From NCBI GenBank assembly GCA_946186915.1, contig CAMHOY010000004.1:93000-156999 (forward strand): DNA of 64,000 bases. The letters run 5' to 3'. This document shows positions 36,377-45,403 of this stretch, piece by piece. How positions within the stretch are numbered: position 1 is the first letter of the stretch; each line of letters starts with the position of its first letter. The position numbers and the translations under genes are program-made. The notes below the pieces were generated by a model. That model searched no databases, was not told the origin of the DNA, and saw only the letters and a program-made list of their open reading frames with translations. This DNA is from an uncultured Bacteroidales bacterium. GTDB lineage: Bacteria > Bacteroidota > Bacteroidia > Bacteroidales > Paludibacteraceae.

Positions 36377-36394
36377 TTACCATTTATCATTTAT
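36374..36394. repeat. heptad array CATTTAC CATTTAT CATTTAT (reverse: ATAAATG ATAAATG GTAAATG)
   Basis: 7-bp period; carries the TAA stop of the epimerase gene and the ATG of the helicase. Confidence 0.85.
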
Positions 36395-37935
36395 TTCTCC
36401 CATCCTTCGAAAATCTCGGGGCCGAAAACGTTATCTTCGTCTGCATCATGCAGGGGAGCCCATAACTGAGCAAAGAATGGGTTCTGTTTGGCTACACGGT
36501 CCCAATGCCAGGGTACTTGCTTCTCTTTCGGCTCGCTTGCATACGGATAAGGCATGTCGAAGGGACTCCAGTGTCCACCGAGTAAGATCAGTCGTGGCGA
36601 AGCCTTGAACGTGTTTCCGTTTGCGTCTTCCCATTCCAGTTGGGTGTCCAGATCGCCTTTCGTCATCTTCTTGCTCAGACATTTACCTCCGCGGAAAACG
36701 GCTGCAGCTTTCATGTCCTGAAGGGTCAGTTCACTCAGCGGCTTGGATTCGTCGTAGCCGTGATCCAATTTGACAATCTCTTCGCTGTTGTGACTTACAT
36801 CAAAATGCTCCCAGTCAGGAATGGCTTTGTATGCCTCGAGACTGCCGTAATACGCGTGTATGCGCGGTTCAATATTATTCTTGATCCACCATTGTGTGCC
36901 ATGCTCTTTGCTGTTGGCCATGAACCACATAGCTGCTTTTACGCAGTGGGGGAAGAGTTTGGCGATGCGGGTCTTGGCTGCGAACTTGATGCCGCCGGGA
37001 AGTGATTTAGCCTGTGCCATCTTGGCGAAATATTCCTTCACCGGTACATTGGCGCGGAAATGCAGCAAGTCTTCCAAACGATCACCGTCAATATACCACA
37101 TACCGTGGAAATTACGGGTAGTGAACCAATTGGCATTGAATATCTTCTCAGGTTTCGGACAGCCTACGGCTTCCAAAATCAGGCACTCGAACTCGTAGTT
37201 CGACAGACGGTATTCCTTACCGGAACCGATATTATAATAGTTTTTCCAGAATTCTTCCGGTACGTCAGGACGGCACACGCGCTCCAGAAGGCGACCGCTA
37301 TCCTCTACTGTTGCCCATTCCAATACACCGCGGATGGGTACGTGGAACATGATGGGGTCAAAGTTCTTCAAGATAGCCGGATACAAGATGCCTGATTGGC
37401 GCAGACTGGCCCAGGTCTTGATGCCTGAGTCGGTGATGATGCGTTCCGCTTGCGCTTTGGTGAGTCCATAATGGTCATATGCCGATACACAGATAGGATC
37501 ACCTGCGCGTCCCCAATGGAGAGGCTCGCGACGGTCACCCATCTGCGCAACAGAGCCGATATAAACTACTTTCGGTTGTTGGTCTTCCGGTTGTGCCAAC
37601 ACTGCTTTGGTGATGTTCTTTGCGGCAGTGATATTTGTGCGCAAGGTCGCTTTCGGCCGATAGTCCGCCTGCGGCGATACCATGCCTCCTACGTGCAATA
37701 CGATATCTGCACTTGAGACCCCTTTCAGTACATCTTCATAGTTGGTGAGGTCTCCCCAGATGACGTGCAGGGCCTTGTGCTGTTCCAGAAGGGGAGCGAG
37801 TAACTCTTTGTTTTTCTTACTCGGACGAGCGAGAATACGGAGTTCGTACTTGTCCGGATACCGCAAGATTTCCGTCATGCCTGCGTAGCCCATCGTACCG
37901 GTAGCACCGGTTAAAAAAACTGTTGTTTTTGCCAT
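36391..37935 (-). CDS. NAD-dependent epimerase/dehydratase family protein
   Basis: VFLTGATGTMGYAGMTEIL, VVYIGSVAQMGDR; start at MAKTTVF. Confidence 0.85.
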   Translation of the reverse strand: MAKTTVFLTGATGTMGYAGMTEILRYPDKYELRILARPSKKNKELLAPLLEQHKALHVIWGDLTNYEDVLKGVSSADIVLHVGGMVSPQADYRPKATLRTNITAAKNITKAVLAQPEDQQPKVVYIGSVAQMGDRREPLHWGRAGDPICVSAYDHYGLTKAQAERIITDSGIKTWASLRQSGILYPAILKNFDPIMFHVPIRGVLEWATVEDSGRLLERVCRPDVPEEFWKNYYNIGSGKEYRLSNYEFECLILEAVGCPKPEKIFNANWFTTRNFHGMWYIDGDRLEDLLHFRANVPVKEYFAKMAQAKSLPGGIKFAAKTRIAKLFPHCVKAAMWFMANSKEHGTQWWIKNNIEPRIHAYYGSLEAYKAIPDWEHFDVSHNSEEIVKLDHGYDESKPLSELTLQDMKAAAVFRGGKCLSKKMTKGDLDTQLEWEDANGNTFKASPRLILLGGHWSPFDMPYPYASEPKEKQVPWHWDRVAKQNPFFAQLWAPLHDADEDNVFGPEIFEGWEK

Positions 37936-37964
37936 AATTATAGAATGTCCAATTTCAAATTTTC

Positions 37965-39578
37965 TCACTTTTTTCTCATCCACTGTGTAGCGCGGATCCA
38001 GCGTGTTCTGGCTTTTTCCCTCATCTCTGCCCGCCATAATGCCTCTTCTTCCGCCTCATTTGTCATCTGTTTATACGAAGCCTCCGCATCTTTGTCGCGA
38101 ATGACAAGCAACTGGTCTCCCACTTCCAATCGGCTGGCGCCGGTAGGAATAAAGAAGTCTTCTCCTCTGCGTACCATGATGATGAGCGTGCGCGGAGGAA
38201 TAGAGATGTCGCGCAAGGTATTACCTTTGTCAAGGAGTTTCTCTGTCACCTCTACTTCGCGGGCCGAAGACTGGATCTCATCCGGCAGGTCCATGTCGAA
38301 ATGTTCCAAGGTGCGCTGTTCCTCCGGCGGGGTGTCTAACTTCAGTTTTTTTGCCACCAGTGTGATGGTCGTACCTTGTACGAGTAGCGAGATGAGGGTG
38401 CAAAGGAAGACGACATTAAAGAGCAAGTCGGCATAAGGTACTCCGCTCGCTTTGCACATCACCGCGAAGATGATGGGGACGGCTCCTTTTAGACCAACCC
38501 AACTCAGCAGGATCTTGTCCCGCTGATGGTATTGCGGGAAAGGAAGCATACAGAGCCATACGGCCAGCGGTCGCGAGATGAAGATCATCACAATGCTGAT
38601 AATCAGGCAGGGTAGCCATACATGGTAGTCCAATAACTCCTTCGGCTCCACCATAAGACCTAACATGAGGAACATCATTAACTGGCTGAGCCAAGTCAGG
38701 CCATTGAAGAAGGACTTCGTCTGCCGCTTGCGCGTAAACTTGTTGTTGCCGATAACCAGACCTCCTACATATACCGCGAGGTAGGTGTTGCCTTGAAGGT
38801 AGTAAGTGATGGAAAAAATGAAGATACAAGCCGTCAGTACCATGACCGGGTAGAGGGCTTCGTTGCCTAACTTCACGCGTCGCATCAGCGCCACCAGCCC
38901 CAAACCAAAAGCCAAACCGATAACCGTACCCATGACGAGTTGGATAACAATCGTTTGGATAATAGGTAGAGCTTCTACGGGCTCTGTCAAGCCCACGAAG
39001 GTCTGTAATTTAATCACCACCCCGATAAGCGTCGTTGTCAGCACATACGCCATCGGATCGTTCGCACCGGACTCCAACTCCAATAGCGGCCTCAGGTCAT
39101 GTTTTAACCCGATTCCATGGGTGCGTAAAATAGAGAAAACACTCGCGCTGTCGGTACTCGACATGGTAGCCGCCATCAACAATGAGAACCATATGGAGAG
39201 TGTCGTCACTGCTTGTATCCAGCCGAAAATATAATAAATGAGTACGCCCGTGATAGCGCAAGTGAGAAGGACTCCCAGGGTGGCTAAAGTAATACCCGGT
39301 GCTAATACCGACTTGATGTCACTCAGCTTCGTATCCATACCACCCGAGAAAAGGATGATACACATCGCCAAGGTACTCAGCGCTTCCGCCGTGCTCGTCT
39401 TGATGGCAATACCGCCCGGATCGCCGAAGAGCCCCCCGATACCGTGCGGGCCGAAGAGCATACCGACAATGAGGAAGAGTAACAAGGCCGGAACGCCGAA
39501 CTTATAACCGATCTTATCGGCAAAGATACTAATGAAGAAAAGTAATGATAATATGAGTAATACGAGTTCTACTTGCAT
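37965..39578 (-). CDS. potassium/proton antiporter (CPA1/NhaP2-like) with TrkA-C domain
   Basis: Multiple TM helices, SSTDSASVFSIL, ELESGANDPMAYVLT; C-terminal RGEDFFIPTGASRLEVGDQLLVI. Confidence 0.9.
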   Translation of the reverse strand: MQVELVLLILSLLFFISIFADKIGYKFGVPALLLFLIVGMLFGPHGIGGLFGDPGGIAIKTSTAEALSTLAMCIILFSGGMDTKLSDIKSVLAPGITLATLGVLLTCAITGVLIYYIFGWIQAVTTLSIWFSLLMAATMSSTDSASVFSILRTHGIGLKHDLRPLLELESGANDPMAYVLTTTLIGVVIKLQTFVGLTEPVEALPIIQTIVIQLVMGTVIGLAFGLGLVALMRRVKLGNEALYPVMVLTACIFIFSITYYLQGNTYLAVYVGGLVIGNNKFTRKRQTKSFFNGLTWLSQLMMFLMLGLMVEPKELLDYHVWLPCLIISIVMIFISRPLAVWLCMLPFPQYHQRDKILLSWVGLKGAVPIIFAVMCKASGVPYADLLFNVVFLCTLISLLVQGTTITLVAKKLKLDTPPEEQRTLEHFDMDLPDEIQSSAREVEVTEKLLDKGNTLRDISIPPRTLIIMVRRGEDFFIPTGASRLEVGDQLLVIRDKDAEASYKQMTNEAEEEALWRAEMREKARTRWIRATQWMRKK

Positions 39579-39580
39579 TG

Positions 39581-40033
39581 TTACTTCGCCTCCTTCTTTC
39601 CTAACAAAAACTCGTCAATGATGCGTACAATATCGTCTTTTGGATAGAGCCCCTTCAATAACATGGGTTTACCTTCAGTCGGAATATACAACACTTGCGG
39701 GATGGAGTTGATTCCGAAGATATATGCTAACTCGCGTTCGCGCTCCGTGTCGGCTTTGTAGAACACCACCTGATCGCAGTATTTTTGACTCATCTCTTCC
39801 ATGATAGGTGCCAGGCGCTTGCAGGGACCGCACCAGGTCGTGTAGAAATCAATTACGCAGGGTTTGTCTCCTTTGTACTTCCAGTCTTTTTCCGTCTTGT
39901 AGTCAAAAATACGCTCGCGGAATTGTTCCGTGGTCAGATACACGACATCATCAGCCATTAGCGGCATTGCCAAAAGCATCCAGAATCCGGCCAACCAGGC
40001 TTTCATTTTTGCTGTATGTTTCGTATGATACAT
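39581..40033 (-). CDS. exported thioredoxin-fold protein
   Basis: DFYTTWCGPCKRLAPIMEEM; signal-like N-terminus; exact start uncertain (40033 or 40006). Confidence 0.85.
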   Translation of the reverse strand: MYHTKHTAKMKAWLAGFWMLLAMPLMADDVVYLTTEQFRERIFDYKTEKDWKYKGDKPCVIDFYTTWCGPCKRLAPIMEEMSQKYCDQVVFYKADTERERELAYIFGINSIPQVLYIPTEGKPMLLKGLYPKDDIVRIIDEFLLGKKEAK

Positions 40034-40116
40034 ATTACGCCAATTTAAAATCGTGTGCAAAGGTACTACTTTTTTTCAACAAAACAAAGAAAAAAATGCA
40101 TTTATTCTTAAAAAAC

Positions 40117-40149
40117 TTGCATAAATCCAAAAATATTTGTACCTTTGCA
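40117..40149 (+). promoter_or_regulatory. Bacteroidetes-type promoter for mdh
   Basis: TTGCATAAATCCAAAAATATTTGTACCTTTGCA. Confidence 0.7.
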
Positions 40150-40223
40150 CGCTTTTTACTAAAGTTTTAGTAAATTAAGTCAAGAAATGCATAGCGAACA
40201 ATATCTAAAAATTCTATACAATT

Positions 40224-41165
40224 ATGTCTAAAGTTACAGTTGTAGGCGCAGGAAACGTAGGAGCTACGTGCGCTAATGTGTTGGCCGTCAATGAGGTGGC
40301 TAACGAGGTATGTCTGATCGACATCAAAGAGGGTTTTGCTGAGGGCAAAGCCATGGATATCATGCAAACGGCCCAACTTATGGGTTTCGACACCGTTGTA
40401 GAGGGTGTTACCAATGATTACAGCCGTACTGCGGGTTCGGATGTAGTGATCATTACTTCCGGTCTTCCCCGCAAACCGGGTATGACCCGCGAGGAGTTGA
40501 TTGGCGTGAATGCCGGTATCGTGAAGTCCGTTTGTGACCAGGTGCTCAAATACAGCCCGAATGCTATTCTTGTGGTTGTTTCCAACCCGATGGATACGAT
40601 GGCTTATCTAACGCTTCACGCACTGAAGTTGCCGCGTAACCGTGTCATTGGCATGGGTGGCGCGTTGGATAGCGCCCGTCTGAAATATTTCTTGAGTCAG
40701 GCTTTGAAGTGCAACGCGAATGACGTGGACGGTTTCGTAATCGGCGGTCATGGCGACACAACGATGATTCCTCTGACCAGTTACACAACCTATAAAGGTA
40801 TCAATGTTTCGGAGTTTCTGAGTCCGGAAGAGTTGGAGAATGTCGTTAAATCGACTATGGTTGGCGGCGCTACGCTGACAGGCTTGCTCGGCACGAGTGC
40901 ATGGATGGCTCCGGGTGCTGCGGCTGCATCGGTAGCTGAGGCGATTATCAAGGATCAGAAGAAGATGATACCTTGCTCTGCTGCTCTTGAAGGCGAGTAC
41001 GGAATGAAGGACATCACTATCGGTGTTCCTTGTATCATTGGCAAGAACGGTATAGAGAAGATTCTGGAGCTCAACATCAGCGACGAAGAGCGCGCTAAAC
41101 TTCATGAGTCCGAGGCAGCCGTTCGTAAGACCACCGCAATCCTTAAGGATCTCAACGTCCTTTAA
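40224..41165 (+). CDS. mdh: malate dehydrogenase
   Basis: VVGAGNVGATCANVLA, VIGMGGALDSARLKYFLSQ, GGHGDTTMIPL. Confidence 0.95.
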   Translation: MSKVTVVGAGNVGATCANVLAVNEVANEVCLIDIKEGFAEGKAMDIMQTAQLMGFDTVVEGVTNDYSRTAGSDVVIITSGLPRKPGMTREELIGVNAGIVKSVCDQVLKYSPNAILVVVSNPMDTMAYLTLHALKLPRNRVIGMGGALDSARLKYFLSQALKCNANDVDGFVIGGHGDTTMIPLTSYTTYKGINVSEFLSPEELENVVKSTMVGGATLTGLLGTSAWMAPGAAAASVAEAIIKDQKKMIPCSAALEGEYGMKDITIGVPCIIGKNGIEKILELNISDEERAKLHESEAAVRKTTAILKDLNVL

Positions 41166-41195
41166 ATCTATAAACCATAAAACGTACATTCCTTT

Positions 41196-42380
41196 ATGGA
41201 TCTATTTGAAAAATGCGATCACTTTGAGACCCTCAAACTGGCGCGCAAACTACAAGTCTATCCTTATTTCCACGAGTTGGAGAGCCGTCAGGCGCCGGTG
41301 GTGCAAATGGAGAACCACCGCGTTATCATGCTGGGCTCCAATAACTACCTCGGCTTTACAGAGAATGAGGCTGTCATTGCGGCCGGGCATGCTGCACTGG
41401 ATAAGTACGGAACAGGTGTCTCCGGTAGCCGTTTCCTCAATGGTACGCTGGATCTGCACCTGCAATTGGAGAAAGAGTTGGCGGAGTTCACCGGTTACGA
41501 GGAGTGTATGACCGTCTCGACGGGCTTCCAGACCAACCTCGCTATCATCTCTGCTATCTGCGGAAAAGACGACTATATCCTCAATGACCGCGAAAACCAT
41601 GCCTCTATCTATGACGCATGCCGTCTTAGTTACGCGAAGGTGCTCCGCTATCGTCATTCGGATATGGAAGATTTAGAGCGTCAACTCAAATCGATTCCCG
41701 AGAATGCAGGCAAACTGATTGTTACAGATGGCGTCTTCTCCATGCGCGGAGATATTTGCAAACTGCCGGAGATCTGTGCGTTGGCGGAGAAATATGGTGC
41801 CCGTGTAATGGTGGATGATGCCCATGGCTTCGGTGTCCTCGGACCCGGAGGACGTGGCACGGCAGCCCATTTCGGTCTGACAGACAAAGTGGACATCACG
41901 ATGCTCACCTTCTCTAAATCGCTGGCGTCCATTGGCGGATGTATGCTCACCAGCCACCGCGTAGCGGACTGGCTGCGCCATGTGAGCCGCCCCTTCATCT
42001 TCTCCGCCGCCATTACGCCCTGCTCTACAGCTACGGCGCTGGAAGCACTCCACCAGTTGATCCTGGATCCCGAGCGGCCGACACGGCTGATGAATATCGC
42101 GCGCTATTTCCAGAAACAACTGATATCCAATGGTATTCGTATCATCGAGGCACCGACACCTATCGTGCCGATATTTACATACAAGACGCTTGATACGCTC
42201 TATTTCGGCAAGAAGATGTTTGAGGAAGGTGTGTACGTTAATCCGGTAATCGCTCCGGCTTGTGTAGAAGGAGAATGTCTCCTGCGTACTACCCTCATGG
42301 CTACGCATACCGAACCCGTCATCGATGAGGCCGTGGAGATCATCGCGCGTGTGCTTCGTGAGGGAGCACCGAAGATGTAA
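41196..42380 (+). CDS. spt: serine palmitoyltransferase-like alpha-oxoamine synthase
   Basis: MLGSNNYLGFT, GVSGSRFLNGTLDLHLQLEKELAEF, DDAHGFGVLGPGGRG, TFSKSLASIGG; resembles Bacteroides SPT. Confidence 0.85.
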   Translation: MDLFEKCDHFETLKLARKLQVYPYFHELESRQAPVVQMENHRVIMLGSNNYLGFTENEAVIAAGHAALDKYGTGVSGSRFLNGTLDLHLQLEKELAEFTGYEECMTVSTGFQTNLAIISAICGKDDYILNDRENHASIYDACRLSYAKVLRYRHSDMEDLERQLKSIPENAGKLIVTDGVFSMRGDICKLPEICALAEKYGARVMVDDAHGFGVLGPGGRGTAAHFGLTDKVDITMLTFSKSLASIGGCMLTSHRVADWLRHVSRPFIFSAAITPCSTATALEALHQLILDPERPTRLMNIARYFQKQLISNGIRIIEAPTPIVPIFTYKTLDTLYFGKKMFEEGVYVNPVIAPACVEGECLLRTTLMATHTEPVIDEAVEIIARVLREGAPKM

Positions 42381-42383
42381 AAA

Positions 42384-43253
42384 ATGACCCATATTCGTAT
42401 TATATCCCCCTCGGGCGTGATAGACCCCTCGTATATCGACGGGGCTGTCACTCGCCTACGCGGGTGGGGATTTATAGTGAGCGAAGGTGGGCACGCGCGT
42501 GACGCATGGGGACGGTTCGCAGGAAGGGATGAAGACCGGCTGTCCGATATCATCGCTGCGCTCCAAGATTCTTCTGTCGATGCCATCCTTTGTACGCGCG
42601 GCGGTTATGGACTCCAACGGATTATCGACCGCGTTCCTCCGATTACTAAACCTATCATAGGTTTCAGTGATATCACTGCCTTGCATCAGGCGGCAGGTCT
42701 CGTGCAACAACCCTCTCTTCATGGCATCATGTGCAAGCACATAGCCACTTTACCGGAAGAGAGTGAGGAGATACAATTTTTCCGCAAAGCCCTTGCGGGT
42801 GAGAAACTCGAGTACCGATTATCGAACCATTCTCTTAACCGATTCGGCGAGGCATATGCGCCTGTCGTCGGAGGAAACTTATCAGTCCTCTACGGCCTTC
42901 AGGGCACACCCTTTGGCCTCGCTAAGTTCAGTTACCAGTTTCCTATCCTTCTGATAGAAGACATCGGTGAGCGTCATTATCATATTGACCGCATGATTCG
43001 TAACCTTCGGATGAGCGGGGTGTTGGCTCATCTGAGCGGACTAATCGTCGGACAGTTCACTGACTGCGAAGAAGACCCATTAATGCAACAAACGGTCTAT
43101 GAGACAATAAAAGAGGCAGTCGCCGACTGCGACTACCCCGTTGTCTTCGATGCACCTTTCGGGCATGTAGAGCATAACTTGCCACTATGGCAACATGGTC
43201 ATGCGTCCATCCACTGCGGCGCGGATGGTGTCCTGCTCACGAACAGCCTCTAA
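42384..43253 (+). CDS. LD-carboxypeptidase (peptidase S66)
   Basis: ILCTRGGYGLQRIID, PIIGFSDITALHQA, GGNLSVLYGLQGTPF. Confidence 0.92.
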   Translation: MTHIRIISPSGVIDPSYIDGAVTRLRGWGFIVSEGGHARDAWGRFAGRDEDRLSDIIAALQDSSVDAILCTRGGYGLQRIIDRVPPITKPIIGFSDITALHQAAGLVQQPSLHGIMCKHIATLPEESEEIQFFRKALAGEKLEYRLSNHSLNRFGEAYAPVVGGNLSVLYGLQGTPFGLAKFSYQFPILLIEDIGERHYHIDRMIRNLRMSGVLAHLSGLIVGQFTDCEEDPLMQQTVYETIKEAVADCDYPVVFDAPFGHVEHNLPLWQHGHASIHCGADGVLLTNSL

Positions 43254-43922
43254 ATACAACTCCCGAATCAGCAATTCGCTATTCCAATATTCCACATAAT
43301 GCGTCAAAGCATCCATGTGATCCGTTCCTCCGGCTAAATAGTCGCTGGTAGCTACTGTGTATAATGCGTCCGGATCAACAGGCTTGCCTGCTATTTGTAC
43401 ATCCGCTAAATGCTCGTCTATGGTCTTCACGCGCATGCCGGCAACACCCTGTCCTCCATAATGGGCGAAAGACTCGCATAACTCAATCACATCGCGGCCT
43501 TTCAATGTCAGAACGACTAATTGGTTATCAAACGGCATGAGTTCGAACACATTTCCTTTGGTGATCGGACCTGCCGGCCATTCGCAACGCATGCCGCCCA
43601 TGTTGACGATGGCGATGTCCACCCGACCGTCATACACTTTCTTCGCCGCCTCCCATAAGGCATCGCTCGCCCAATTAAGCATCGGGCACTCGGGAGAGTT
43701 CACCCACAATCGTTCCGGTGCATAACCGATTTGCACATTCATCTCGCGCTCCAAGGCCGCCTTTGACGGGGCAAGTTGGGCTAAGTAATCGGTGTCTTGT
43801 ATCGCATCCAACGAGGCATCTACAGGCAGTGCCTCTGTCGTGGCACGAATGACATGTACGGCAGAACGCTGGCAAGCACATAAAGCGAGTACTGTAAATA
43901 AGATAAAGAAACTTTTTCGCAT
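43185..43922 (-). CDS. 5'-nucleotidase C-terminal-domain lipoprotein
   Basis: Lipobox LALCAC|Q; VDIAIVNMGGMRCEWPAGPITKGNVFELMPFDNQLVVLTLKG; YTVATSDYLAGGTDHM. Confidence 0.88.
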   Translation of the reverse strand: MRKSFFILFTVLALCACQRSAVHVIRATTEALPVDASLDAIQDTDYLAQLAPSKAALEREMNVQIGYAPERLWVNSPECPMLNWASDALWEAAKKVYDGRVDIAIVNMGGMRCEWPAGPITKGNVFELMPFDNQLVVLTLKGRDVIELCESFAHYGGQGVAGMRVKTIDEHLADVQIAGKPVDPDALYTVATSDYLAGGTDHMDALTHYVEYWNSELLIRELYLEAVREQDTIRAAVDGRMTMLP

Positions 43923-43961
43923 GGTATTTGGTGTTTTATGCCGCAAAATTACAAAAAGTTT

Positions 43962-43992
43962 TTGATATACGCAAAAAAAGTTGTAACTTTGT
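43962..43992 (+). promoter_or_regulatory. Bacteroidetes-type promoter; minus-strand TAATTTTG promoter at 43941-43970 overlaps it
   Basis: TTGATATACGCAAAAAAAGTTGTAACTTTGT. Confidence 0.6.
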
Positions 43993-43999
43993 GCCCGAA

Positions 44000-45403
44000 A
44001 TGTACTCGTTTTCCGCATATTGGCCGTATTACAAGCGCAACCTGAAGGTGGCGTTCCCAGTCATGCTGACCCAGTTCGGAGCCGCATTGGTGGGCTTGGC
44101 GGATTCCATCATGGTGGGGCATTATAGTACAGCGGACTTGGCGGCCGTCTCCTTCTCCAATGCCATTTTCTTTACCGTCATGGTCTTCTCTATGGGCGCG
44201 GTTATGGGGATCACGCCGCTCGTTGGACAAGTACACGGACGCTTGGAAAGCTTGCTCGCTGAAGGGACATCGGACGAAGAGATCGCTCATAAACATGAGC
44301 AGATTGCTTCCTATGTAGTCAACGGACTGCTCTTCACCGCCTTGGTTTGTACCTTGTCTTTGCTACTTCTCGCCCCCTGCATTCCTTATTTGGACCAGTT
44401 TGGGCAGGAACCCGAAGTTGTCTCGTGCGCGCGCCCGTACTATATATTAATAGTGCTCTCCATCATTCCCTTTCTTCTTTTCTGCTTTTTCAGGCAGTTT
44501 ATGGAGGGACTCGGGAATACCTTTGTGGCGATGATTATTACGGTTGGATGTAACCTCCTCAATATTGTTCTCAACTGGGTGTTTATCTTCGGCCATTGGG
44601 GCTTTCAGCCGATGGGTGCAGAAGGCGCCGGGTGGGCGACGCTTATTGCGCGACTTATCATGCCGGTCCTTTTCTTTATGGCGATGATCTGCAAGACAGA
44701 GTGGCGCCGTTATCTTACTACCGCACGCCGGTGGATGGTAACGCGGCGTGAAGTGGAGCACCTGATTGCTATAGGTACGCCTATCGGTTTGCAGTCCTTC
44801 TCGGAGGCCTTTCTCTTCACGGCGTCCTTCGTCATCATCGGATGGATCAGCAAAGAGGCACTCGCAGCTCATCACATAGCCAACCAGATGTGTGACTTGA
44901 CCTTCATGCTCGCATTGGGTATAGGATCGGCTACTACCATCCGTGTCTCGCATCAATTAGGGAAAGGAGATTTGAAGGCGGTACGCATGGCGAGTCATGC
45001 CTCCGTGCATCTGTGCCTGCTGATGAATACCATCGGAGCAGCAATCATGATATTCGGACGACACTATATCCCGTATATCTTCACCAATGACCCGGAGGTC
45101 ATGTCAATTGCCTCTACGCTGTTACTCATCGGTGGTCTGTTCCAATATGCGGACGGACTCCAGTGTATCGGTGCGGCGATGCTTCGCGGCATACAGGATG
45201 TACGTGTACCAATGCGTATTGCCCTCGTATCTTATATCGGCATTGCTTTGCCGCTGGGCCTGACGCTCACCTTTTATTTCGAACTCGGCGCCAAAGGTAT
45301 GTGGCTGGCGTTCATCATCGCCCTCGCCATCCCTGCCGTCTTTTTCCATATCCGATTTAATAGACAACTAAAACGACTGAAATATGACCCAAAAAGTGTT
45401 TGA
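44000..45403 (+). CDS. MATE family efflux transporter
   Basis: PVMLTQFGAALVGLADSIMVGHYSTADLAAVSFSNAIF; 12-TM pattern. Confidence 0.93.
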   Translation: MYSFSAYWPYYKRNLKVAFPVMLTQFGAALVGLADSIMVGHYSTADLAAVSFSNAIFFTVMVFSMGAVMGITPLVGQVHGRLESLLAEGTSDEEIAHKHEQIASYVVNGLLFTALVCTLSLLLLAPCIPYLDQFGQEPEVVSCARPYYILIVLSIIPFLLFCFFRQFMEGLGNTFVAMIITVGCNLLNIVLNWVFIFGHWGFQPMGAEGAGWATLIARLIMPVLFFMAMICKTEWRRYLTTARRWMVTRREVEHLIAIGTPIGLQSFSEAFLFTASFVIIGWISKEALAAHHIANQMCDLTFMLALGIGSATTIRVSHQLGKGDLKAVRMASHASVHLCLLMNTIGAAIMIFGRHYIPYIFTNDPEVMSIASTLLLIGGLFQYADGLQCIGAAMLRGIQDVRVPMRIALVSYIGIALPLGLTLTFYFELGAKGMWLAFIIALAIPAVFFHIRFNRQLKRLKYDPKSV

